From Cavia porcellus (Eukaryota; Chordata; Mammalia; Rodentia; Caviidae): DNA of 64,000 bases. The stretch lies in contig NW_026947506.1 in NCBI RefSeq assembly GCF_034190915.1, positions 9,299,501 to 9,363,500 on the forward strand. The letters are read 5' to 3'. Of this stretch, positions 42,970 through 52,030 are shown piece by piece. A program made the position numbers and the translations under genes. The notes under the pieces were generated by a model, which saw only the letters and a list, made by a program, of their open reading frames with translations, was not told the origin of the DNA and did no database searches. Each line of letters starts with the position of its first letter. Position 1 is the stretch's first letter.

Positions 42970-43146
42970 CAGTCCTGGATGGTGAACCCAGTACTGTGCC
43001 TTGAACTATATCCCCAGTCCCTTTTATTTATTTTTTTGTTTTGAGAAAGGGCTTCCTAAGTTGCCTCCTTTGGCCTCAAAAATGCATAATCCTGCCTCAG
43101 CCTGCTGATATCTAGGAATACAAGCATATGTCACTATACCCAGCGC
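42970..43146 (-). mobile_element. ID fragment plus B1 SINE, both reverse
   Basis: 42976-43021 (ggatggtgaacccagtactgtgccttgaactatatccccagtccc) is an ID remnant. 43035-43146 (ttttgagaaagggcttcctaagttgcctcctttggcctcaaaaatgcataatcctgcctcagcctgctgatatctaggaatac) is a B1. Confidence 0.7.
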
Positions 43147-43536
43147 GGCAGTTTTCTTAGAACTAATCACAGTACCACTGTCACCCCAAGATTGCTTTAT
43201 ACTTTGACTTATTTTTATTGTTGATTCACTTGTCAGGATCACAAAGTCTGCACATTACACTTGGTTGATTTAGTGCTTTTAATATCTTTTAACCTACTTC
43301 CTTTTTGTTGTTATTCTGAAAGTATATTTATCGGAAGAATCATGTCATTTATCTGGCATAGTTGTTCTCATATTTTGAATTTTGCTGAATTTATCCCAGG
43401 GATATAATTTAATATTTTTCTACCTATAAAAGTGTTTCTACCTATAAAGGTCATGTAAACAGAATCTTAATTTTAGAGGTTTGATCTGCTTATGGTTCAT
43501 TTTTATTGAAAGGATGTTTCTTAAACCAGGCAGTTT

Positions 43537-43645
43537 TAAGTGGCACACACCTGCAGTTCCGAGCTTCTTGAGAGACTGAGGCATGAGAATCACTTGTGCC
43601 AAGGAGTTTGGGGCTAGCTGGGGCAGCATAACAAGACCTTTTCTT
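43537..43645 (+). mobile_element. B1 SINE, diverged
   Basis: taagtggcacacacctgcagttccgagcttcttgagagactgaggcatgagaatcacttgtgccaaggagtttggggctagctggggcagcataacaagacc. Confidence 0.75.
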
Positions 43646-44454
43646 GAAGGAAAACATCCCTCCGGGGTGTGTGTGTTGTTCCCCATAGCACATGATGTCT
43701 GCTGGTTTTTTCTTTGTGGTGGAGGGGCTGTGGGTTGCTTCCATTGATCCAGTCTTTGATTATAGTGTACACGACGCCCTGTTCCTGTGGTGTCATCCCT
43801 TCCTTATTACCTGGAACACTTCTGCAGAGAAGTCGTTCCCACAGACTGTCACACGGAGACACAGTGCATGCCAGGAAAGCAGGCTGCGTAAGTAACTCCT
43901 TTGTTTACATTCCTGGGGCGTCCTTCTCAAGGCCACACATGGCCCACGATGTCACACCCCCCGCCATCCTGCTACCTGCCCTTACAGGTTTGTGTCAGTG
44001 CGTGGATGCCTGGCGATTGGTTGACGTCTAGGTTGCTGTTCCCTTGGTGGCAAGCTGCAGGATGGTCCCCAGGCTTTGACAGCACCTCGGAGGCTTCCTG
44101 CCTGCTGGTGTGACCCGGAATCCAGGCTAATAGTGCCCTGGGTGGGGGTCAGCCCACCCTTCACTCAGTCCTGGAGCGTTTCTCCCTCGTTGGCCAGCTT
44201 CTTTGTTGCATGTGAGATACAAATCACACATGGGCCAGCTTGCGGCTAAAGTGAATAAAAGCTGATAACAGGAATCAGCACCGATGCTGCCACACAGTCA
44301 CTCTGCTGAGAGGCACCACTCACCTTTAAGGGACTGCTTCTTGGCTTCCTGCCATCTCAGGAAGCGCATGCGTGGCCTGGCTGTGCCCGCCCTGCCTTGC
44401 CAGCTGCCAGCCAGCTGCATGAAAGCCATCCTAGCTCTCCGAGTTAGTTACACA

Positions 44455-44560
44455 CTGCACCCGGGAGCTGCTGGGTTCAGACCCTGACTGAAGCTCGCCG
44501 GCTGTGTGGCCTGAAGCAGTGATGAGCTGCCCAGCTTCCCCTGGCCTAAGTGTTTAGAGA
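44455..44560 (+). repeat. MIR SINE, diverged
   Basis: gcacccgggagctgctgggttcagaccctgactgaagctcgccggctgtgtggcctgaagcagtgatgag parallels ...gactgcctgggttcaaatcctgactctgccacttactagctgtgtgacctt.... Confidence 0.5.
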
Positions 44561-44665
44561 CTGAGCCCACATTTCACAGTGGGGCTTCCAGGCTGGAATG
44601 CACTTGTGTAATCCCAATTTTTTTATTCTTAGGGTGAAATCCTCTAGGGATATAAGGTGACTTTG

Positions 44666-44770
44666 TTTTTTTTTTTGTCTTTTTCCTTTTTATCGGTACC
44701 GGGGATCGAACTCATGACTACCTGCTTGCAAGGCACGCGGTTATGCCGCTGAGCTAAATCTCCAGCCCCA
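44666..44770 (-). mobile_element. ID SINE with target duplication
   Basis: Poly-T, then gtctttttcctttttatcggtaccggggatcgaactcatgactacctgcttgcaaggcacgcggttatgccgctgagctaaatctccagcccc. Flanks ataaggtgactttg (44652-44665) and ataagatgactttg (44771-44784) differ at one base. Confidence 0.93.
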
Positions 44771-44909
44771 ATAAGATGACTTTGTGCTATAAGTCATTTG
44801 AAGTAATACCATCTTGTATGATTACACCACCAATTTGAGGGAAATTTAGGTTTATTTCATTTTGCTTTTGAATTTTAGAGATGAGTGGGTTTTGATTGGT
44901 TTTTAAAGA

Positions 44910-45065
44910 GCTGGACAAATGGCTCACACCTGTAATCCCAGGGCTCAAGAGGCTGAGGCAGGAGGATCACTGTGAGTTTGAGGACGGCCTGGACTATCTA
45001 AGTGATTTTGAGCTTTGCCTGGACTACAGGGTAAGGCACTGTCTCAAAAGAAAGAAAAAGAAGTA
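44910..45065 (+). mobile_element. B1 SINE
   Basis: gacaaatggctcacacctgtaatcccagggctcaagaggctgaggcaggaggatcactgtgagtttgaggacggcctggactatc ... gggtaaggcactgtctcaaaag, with an A/G tail. Confidence 0.88.
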
Positions 45066-48000
45066 ATTATGAACAGCGTTTACAGGCTTCCAGAACCAGC
45101 TCTGCAGGACATAGTACAATTGGAGAAGCTCAGCTCTGAGTCCCGTGCCCTCCCATTCCACTTACAATGTGGTTGGTGTGCACACGTGTGCCTGCTGTGT
45201 GTGCCTGTGTCCCCTCAGCTCCTGTCTAGCTGAGTGGCAGGTGCTCATGGTTGCCTTCTTTTGTCTTCCCGTTAGCTCCTGCTGCTAGTTGTGTAGAGGT
45301 GTGTAGACACAGTCTCCCTGGCATTTTGCAAGGCTGTTGTGTTCTACTGTGCACGTGCTGTGGGGTTTTAGACTGGTCGCGTAGTAGTGGGTGTTTGCTT
45401 GTCCTTGCTGGGTCACTCTGCTGTCTCCCTGAAGTGTCCCAGGACTGTGCAGCCTGACCTGGTCTCAGGCTCGGTGGAGCAGGCGTCTGTCTGTAGTTGG
45501 GCCATGTGGGATTCTGTGCACTCTTGCAGAGCTTTGCAGCACACAGAACACTTTGCCATTTGTCATGATGCAGAGTTTTATCACCTGTGTCCAGCATGAA
45601 GTAATATGAGCCACTCACTCTGTGATGTCCTTGAGAAGTGGCATGACAGGGACTTGGGGCGGAGGGCGGTGGATAAGATCCTTGGGGGCACAGGGAGCCC
45701 CAGACCAGGGGTGGGGTGCCCTCCCAATTTACTGGGTTCATGAAAGGGCAGAGGCCTCAGTTGTGTCCGAGAGAGGATGGAAGGAGTCAAGGGGACTTTA
45801 CAGTAAATGCTGCTTACAGGGAAAGCCTGGTCTCCCACGCAGATCGGGGCGTGTGGTGGCATGCTGAGGAGGCCTCTCAGGAGGGTGTGCCCCAGGCTTC
45901 CCTCATGAAAGGGAGGCTGTTGCATTAGTTTGGACCTGGACCTTTTATAGCCATGACTAAGAGAAAACGTATAGTTACTGATACCGCTGTGTACTGTTCT
46001 CTGGGGTGAAAGGTGGTGGTTCCTGCCTCCGGTAGAGAGGTTTCCTGTCTGGCACACATGCTGACAAAGCCACGTGAGCAGCGGTGGCCTGTGAGCGCTG
46101 CCACATGCTCAGCGTATGACAGGGCCAAGCAGCAGCCTCCCCCCGCACCTCCCCCCGCCCCGTCTTCCTGCCCTGTGCACCACTGTGTCTGCTATACAGT
46201 TCACGTCCTGAGCTCCTGTCCTCGTGGGCAAAAGCCGATCCGTGATGATGTTGTTTTGTGGGAGGTGTGCCCTGGGGAAGCTGTGCGATGTGAACGCAAC
46301 AATAAAACTGGCCTCACCTAGTAACAGTCTCCACAATTGGTAACCCTTGGAAGAAAATGTGAGATGTAACAGCTCCGTAAATAAAGGCAGCCTTTCCATG
46401 GTGCCCAGGGCTGGCTTTGCAGAGCGTTGCAGGGCGAGGTCTCCACAGAAGTGTTCGAGGGAGACGTGAAAACACAGAAGAGGAGCAGGAGGCAGATCCT
46501 TCTCGTGCATGGCTGCGTCCCACATGTGGGTTCTACTGTACGCCGGGTTGGACTTTCACTCTGTGAGGCCATCAGCAATACATCCTCACCGAAAATCGGC
46601 CCTTTTTGGGTTGTTTATCCCTGTGGATAACATCCTGACAGTTGCTAGCCTGTGCGGAGCTGCCTTAGATGTTTATTTTAACTCTTTAAAAGCATATATT
46701 TCACTGTGGCACTAATACCTCATTATGAAACTTTGGAAGGCAGGGAAATGCAAAATCATTTATATTTCTGTGTCATTAAGTTGCCATCAGCATTTTCGTG
46801 ACTTCCCTCTAAGCATCTTTTCCTTGCATGTTTTGTTTACTCAGCGCGTGCATTTGTGTCATTAAATCACCTGCACGTCACGTCTGTGCTTCTCTGTTGC
46901 TGCAATGACTGCACAGACTTCCTTTGCTTCTATGAATGCCTCCGTTTACATAGCTTTGCCCTGATAGATTACTTGGCATGAAAATCCCTGGGCTTGTGGA
47001 TTTTGCATGCCAAGCTTACCAAACACGATTGCCCCATGGATCCTGCTCCTCCTTTCATGTTTGTGTGAGCCTTCACCAGGGAGGGCCACTGTCTGTTGGG
47101 TGCTCTGTTTGTGCCCTTGTGTTTATGCTGAACATATCTGACGGGATGAAGGGGCTGATTCCCCTGCTCAGAGGCCAGGGTGCGTGGCGGGAGAGCGGCT
47201 CACTCGCCTGTCAGGAAGGACAGCCCTGTCAGCACCCTGCAGAAAATGTAAAAAAGCCCTCTTACGCTTGTTTCTGTGACACAACTGGTGCTGCCAAACT
47301 GGTCACCAGCTCTGTAGTGATGTAACAGTGAGGATTATAGCAGAGGCACCACAGGCAGTGCAGCCCCGGTGGGGCTCTGGGGTGGTCCGGGAGGCCACAT
47401 GAAGATCACCTGTGACAGAGGATGGCAGCACAGTAGTGATGAAGGAGCGGCTTACCGAGGAGCGACACTTGTCCTGTAGAGTGTCTGGCAGGTCAGCAGG
47501 ATGCGTGTGACTGTGTGATGTGTGTGGACCCCGAGCCTTCCCATCACCTGCAGAGCCCGGGCCCCCCGTTTCCACTTCCTTGAGCTGGAGGGGAGCAAGG
47601 GAACATTGAGTCACTAATGTCACCTGCCCTGCTTCCTTGGTAGTGTTCCTAATTAGGTTCCTGTTACAAAGTTGTTTTTAGAAACAGTATTTTTCAGCTC
47701 ATGCTCAGGTGTGTGTTGGACCCTTCTTTCCTGTGTGTTGATCTGAGGAACAGGAAGGGTCCTCCTGTGAGTCTGCTGCCTGGTCAGTGAAGTGTCCAGC
47801 CTCACTGTCGCCTGAGAGGTCGCATGTGGCCTTAGGGCTGTGGGTCCTGCTGTTGACTTCCCTCCAAATACCTTGTCTCCTGGATGGGGTTCGCACATGA
47901 AACCCTCAGACAAGAGGGTTCTCCTTCAGGTTTAAGGCATCTGTGTTTTGTTAGGATTTAGAGCGCGGAGTTGGTGTTGCATAGCCTGACAGTTCTCTGG

Positions 48001-48237
48001 GGACCTTAGAAGGCAGTGATGGTGGGATGCTAATTCAGTTACCGGGCACTTGGGGAGGAAGAAAAAACTGGGGCAAAGGGAGGAAGCCTGGAGCCATCGC
48101 TGGGCAGATGCTGCTTCACCTGCAGCAGCCAGGTCATGGCTCTCAGGACCCAGTGCCCCATCTTTCCTGGGGTGCTCCTCAGAGCTGTGCTCAGCAGATG
48201 ACAGCCAGGGGAGGAAATATAGCTGCCACCTGTGTAT
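45066..48237. other. Intronic sequence, about 3.2 kb, nothing recognised
   Basis: Several medium open frames occur on both strands (for example 45741-45226 minus, 46525-46109 minus). None shows a domain, and they overlap one another, as expected of G/C-rich non-coding DNA. Confidence 0.35.
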
Positions 48238-48269
48238 GTGTGTTTGCGTACCTATGCGTGCGTGCGTGC

Positions 48270-48303
<34 letters not shown>
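48238..48303 (+). repeat. Microsatellite (GCGT)n then (GT)n
   Basis: gtgtttgcgtacctatgcgtgcgtgcgtgcgtgcgtgtgtgtgtg...: four to five gcgt units run into about 15 GT units. Alternating purine-pyrimidine of this kind can adopt Z-DNA. Confidence 0.95.
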
Positions 48304-48307
<4 letters not shown>

Positions 48308-48328
48308 GCACTTTACTTGAGCAGAAGG

Positions 48329-48690
48329 TCTTAGTCCATTTTTTGTTGCTCTAATGAAATACAGAGGCTGGGTACTTCACAAAGGAAAGAGGTTTGATAA
48401 GCTCACACTTTCAGAGGTCTAAGCATGGGATCAGGTTGGCCTTTGGAGAGGGTGTCTCACTGAGCCATCATAAGGCGGATGGCATCCCATGGGGGAAACA
48501 CCAGAAATCGGGGAGAAAGGAAGAGGTAGTGCTTCACATGGCAGGAGGAAGGCAGTGCCTGGTCACAGCCTGCTCTTAAGGTAGCTCGTAAGACCTCATT
48601 CCTGTAAGAAAAACATTCTCTCCTGTTGAGACCTGATCCCCGTCTCTTCCGGGGCCTGCACCTGACCTCGAGAATGAGCCAGATGGAATG
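48329..48690 (-). mobile_element. MaLR-type LTR, reverse
   Basis: The plus strand begins ggtcttagtccattttttgttgctctaatgaaatacagaggctgggtacttcacaaaggaaagaggtttgataagctcac, the reversed 3' end of MaLR LTRs. The far end is less clear. Confidence 0.75.
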
Positions 48691-48889
48691 GTTCATTCAC
48701 ATGCAGGGCTGCCCTTGGGCTGTCCGGCAGAGGAGGTGGCAGGTACAAGGTGGCCCACACACCTGAAATATTTATCTTGTGCTTCGCAGGAAAAGTTTGC
48801 CAGCATGGTTAGGCAGGGGTCATTGATACTGTGTATTTATTTTAGGCGTCTTAGTGTCAGATCTGACTCATCTGTAGATTTGTTATTGT

Positions 48890-49310
48890 TTTTTAAAGAG
48901 AAAAAAATCCAATAAAAACAAAGATACAGAATTTCAAATACAAGGTAGTAGGAAATCGATAGTGGTTAATGTGTATTGTTATCTTTAAAGTAGTTGCTCA
49001 GGTTACAAGATATAGATATGCATAATTGATCAAACAATATAAGCACAAACCATTTTTTAATGAACTAAGAAATCAGTAGTATAATTGTTTTAGCTATCTG
49101 TTGTATATAAATAAATATATATCTTTCTTTTATTTTTTCACATATCCCAGTTGTTCTTTGCTTTGGAGCTGTTTCTTTTCCTTTCACAATATCTGTTGTA
49201 GATTCTGGCTATTTACTTGTTTGGTTTCTTATGCTAGGGAGACTACATTTACATTTGTGGGTCTGGTTTATTTCACTACTGTGCTGTCGATTTAAGGGAG
49301 GAGTTTTAAG
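48890..49310 (+). repeat. Ancient repeat, copy A (shared with 51850-52030)
   Basis: gtaggaaatcgatagtggttaatgtgtattgttatctttaaagtagttgctcaggttacaagatatagatatgcataattgatcaaacaatataagca matches the copy at 51919-52020 in order. It resembles L1/HAL1 3' sequence in composition, but I cannot fix the family. Confidence 0.5.
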
Positions 49311-49665
49311 AAAAGACCATGACTTACATTAGGATGAGTGTTCTATTATGAAAAAAAAATTAACTTCAAAAATAGCATAAGGAGTGGAGGCTTTGTGCAT
49401 TTTAAGCTTGAGTAGGCACCAAAAAGTTGATCTCTTGGTTACGCATCCCTGATCCACCAGCCTTTCAGGTGCTCCCAGTTATTACAAGATGGAAAGAGTA
49501 GGTTCCCTAAAACGTCCTCTCCTGTTTCTTGTAAAGAGGAAGCATGTGTCACTGTGATTTATTTAAGGTATGAGTGTGAATGCAAATACAGAATGTTGAT
49601 CTTATTCTGGAAACCTGACAAGTGTTTCAGCTGGGCTATGTTTCTCTCCTTACAGCTCGAGGTCC

Positions 49666-49707
49666 ATGGCCCAAGATGACTCTAGCGGCGGAGACTGTCT
49701 TCCGTAG
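49666..49707 (+). other. Upstream ORF (13 codons) in the MARCHF8 5' UTR
   Basis: ATG at 49666 runs to TAG at 49705-49707, ending 26 bases before the main start. A second upstream ATG at 49676 opens a frame that passes through the main start in another frame and ends at 49792. Both could reduce initiation at the MARCHF8 ATG; the effect is inferred. Confidence 0.65.
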
Positions 49708-49733
49708 AGAGGGGGACCCGATCTCAGGCTGGG

Positions 49734-49835
49734 ATGAACATGCCACTGCATCAGGTCTCTGCCATTCCAGCCCAGGATGCCGCTTCTGCTAGAGTCCACA
49801 GGAGCAAGACCAAAGAAAAGGAGTGGGAAGAACAG
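49734..49835 (+). CDS. MARCHF8: E3 ubiquitin-protein ligase MARCHF8, N-terminal coding segment
   Basis: The 34 codons start [20 protein letters not shown] and end [11 protein letters not shown]. The human protein begins MSMPLHQISAIPSQD... and has [12 protein letters not shown] at the same place, so identity is high over the whole segment. MARCHF8 (MARCH8, c-MIR) is a two-pass membrane RING-CH ligase of endosomes and lysosomes that ubiquitinates surface proteins such as MHC-II, CD86 and the transferrin receptor for down-regulation. The segment here is the cytosolic N-terminal tail before the RING-CH domain; RING and membrane parts lie downstream, outside the window. Residue 31 is Trp (TGG) where the human protein has Arg, explained by one C-to-T change at a CpG. 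The start in use could also be Met3. Confidence 0.92.
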
Positions 49836-50159
49836 GTAGTAGGAGACACGCTTTTCATATCGCACTGCTTTTATTAAAGTTTCCTTAAATATGATCTGGA
49901 CTAGAGCCTAAGCTGCAAAGATCAGGGTGTTCTCTGAGCTCAAAAACACACACAGAGCGTGTTCAGGGAGATTGTCTTTTGGTTGGTTTTCAGATTTTTA
50001 AATTAGGAGTAAACTCATTTTACTTGTAAATGACTAACTTAAAGGCCCAAGTCATCTTCATTGATAAAGTCTTCTGATGATATGTGGTAAATCACTTAAG
50101 ACAAAGTTGTTGATGTTCTTAGGACGTGAGGCAGAGTATACATTTATGTGAAGTAAAAG

Positions 50160-50342
50160 AGTTGGGCATGGTGGTACAGACTTGTAGTCTCAGCACTCTG
50201 GGAGGCTGAGGCAGAAGGATCACAAGTTCAAGCCCAGCTTGGGCAACTTGGTGACTTAACAAAGACCTGTGTCAAAATTTACAAAAGAAGATAAGGCTGG
50301 AGGCGCAGCTCAGTGTAAAGCCCCTGGGCTCTGCTTGGTACG
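50160..50342 (+). mobile_element. B1 SINE followed by an ID-like unit
   Basis: agttgggcatggtggtacagacttgtagtctcagcactctgggaggctgaggcagaaggatcac ... is a B1. After its A-rich tail, aaggctggaggcgcagctcagtgtaaagcccctgggctctgcttggtac (50293-50342) is ID-like. It may be a B1-ID composite or two insertions. Confidence 0.75.
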
Positions 50343-51279
50343 AGGGCGTCGCAGTGTGTGTCTGCTGAGTACCGCCGCAGCAGGTGGCACCAGCGTGGTC
50401 TTCCCAGCTGCTGGCAATAGCTGAAGGTGCAGCAGCAGCAGAGTGGTGGAAGTGGAATCACTCATGATGGCCTCATCCCAGCCTGGGGGGCCCAGAAAGA
50501 CTCCCGGAGAGGGTGACATTTGTGTGGAGAGCTGAGCAGTGACCTGGACCCGGTCAGAGAGGGACAAGCAGTGTCCTGCTTCGGGATGCTTTGTGCCCAG
50601 TGCCCAGAGGTTGGAGCATGGTGAGTCTGAAGAGACTCAGAATCGCCCAGACGAGAAGGTTGGAGTGGGTAGGGGCACAATGGGCACTGCTCGGGTTAGC
50701 AGAGAGTTTCTGTGAAGAGTTTAGATGTATTTGTGCATAGAATGGAGGGTGAGTTTTGTTCTTAGCACCTTCATGCAGCCTGCACTTTGGAAAGCAAATG
50801 GGGGTTATTTAGTAATGTAGTCTGGGTTTGTGAACTTTTCCGGTACACACATGCTGAGACATCACTGGAGACGCGGCCTCCACGGCACCCTCCACACGTT
50901 GCCTGCTGTGGGGTGCAGCCGTTTTAGACCCTGTGTCCTTCTCCCTGGCTCCTCTCTGCTATCATCCTGTGTGGGTGCTCAGAGGCAGCGTGTGAACTTG
51001 TGCGAGACTGTCCCAGTACAGCGTTCTTTATCAGCAGGCAGAGGCAGTATTTGGTACCCTGCCAGTCCCTGCAGATCCTTAGCTGGGGGCAGAAGGGATG
51101 GTGACTTCATCTAGGACTGGTGACAGAGATAAGAGGTCCATGAGTTGATTTGTCTGTTGGATGTGGGAGTGCCCGTGGCTGGAGCAGGAGGGCTGACAGT
51201 GGCTTCCTGCTTTCTCCCCAGCCTTTATGGGGTCTGTACAAATGTGTGCCTGTCGGTTCCATAGCATTCCTAGTTTATT

Positions 51280-51412
51280 TTATTTCTTTTGGATTTTTTG
51301 AGATGAGGTTTCATTGTGTAGTTCAGGCTGGCCTTGAACTTGCAGCAATCCTCCTGCTTCAGCCTTCCAAGTACCCAGATTATGGTGCTGCATCATCATG
51401 GCTGGCTTTCCT
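51280..51412 (-). mobile_element. B1 SINE
   Basis: ttgagatgaggtttcattgtgtagttcaggctggccttgaacttgcagcaatcctcctgcttcagccttccaagtacccagattatggtgctgcatcatcatggc is a reverse B1. Confidence 0.85.
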
Positions 51413-51849
51413 GTTTTACAGTTAAAATTACTCTTTGCCCAAGACTGTAAAGAATCCTGATATAGTTAAGAATTAGTCTTATTTGACCTGCAATCATTAT
51501 GGTTGATGGGATACCATTCTTTTGATTATTCCATCAAGAATTTTTAAAAATCAAATTATACCGTATAACTTTTGAACTACACGAATTACAGAGAAAGAAA
51601 AGCTCCATGTACATAACCGGAGGTTTGTGTGTTCTTACTCTATCTTTTCCTGGACTCTTCCTGTCCTCATGAGTTTTGGGGGGAGCTGTAGCCAGCTCTG
51701 GTTGAGATGTCAGCTGAGGGAAGCGGTGGGATGGATGCCTGGTGGCTGTAATACTGATTTCAGTTATTTTTAGTTTTCTACAGCTTGCTGGGCAGGGGAG
51801 AATACCTTAAAGTGTCTTTTCCATGTTCTGTCAGTGAAAGGTTTATTTT

Positions 51850-52030
51850 TTATTATTTTTATTTTAAAGGGAATAAAACAAAGCAATGAGAATGATACTG
51901 GACTTTAAAAACCAGAGTAGGAAATCCACAATAGTTACTATATTGCATATTGTTATCCTCTAAATAGATGCTCAGACTACCAGCTTTAGGTCTGCAAAGT
52001 CGATCAAACAATACAAGCATTAAGTTCTTT
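51850..52030 (+). repeat. Ancient repeat, copy B (shared with 48890-49310)
   Basis: gtaggaaatccacaatagttactatattgcatattgttatcctctaaatagatgctcagactaccagctttaggtctgcaaagtcgatcaaacaatacaagcattaag corresponds in order to the copy near 48950-49045. Confidence 0.5.

Larger units (their letters stand above)
14285..49655 (+). other. MARCHF8: Inferred first intron of MARCHF8 (about 35 kb)
   Basis: The interval lies between the CpG island and the acceptor of the first coding exon. It holds dispersed SINEs, L1 and LTR fragments in both orientations, listed separately, and no convincing coding exon. Additional 5' UTR exons could exist and would not be visible to me. Confidence 0.55.
49656..49835 (+). 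other. MARCHF8: MARCHF8 exon with the start codon (5' UTR plus first coding segment)
   Basis: The acceptor is tttctctccttacag (49641-49655) and the donor is aacag/gtagta (after 49835). The exon is 180 bases: 78 of 5' UTR and 102 coding. The donor falls after a complete codon (phase 0), as expected for the known MARCHF8 structure in which the next residues (NEKTLGH...) start a new exon. Confidence 0.9.

Noticed and set aside
49676..49792. Alternative protein from the ATG at 49676 (39 codons)
   Set aside because: The overlapping frame at 49734 matches MARCHF8; this one has no relative and is better seen as an upstream ORF.
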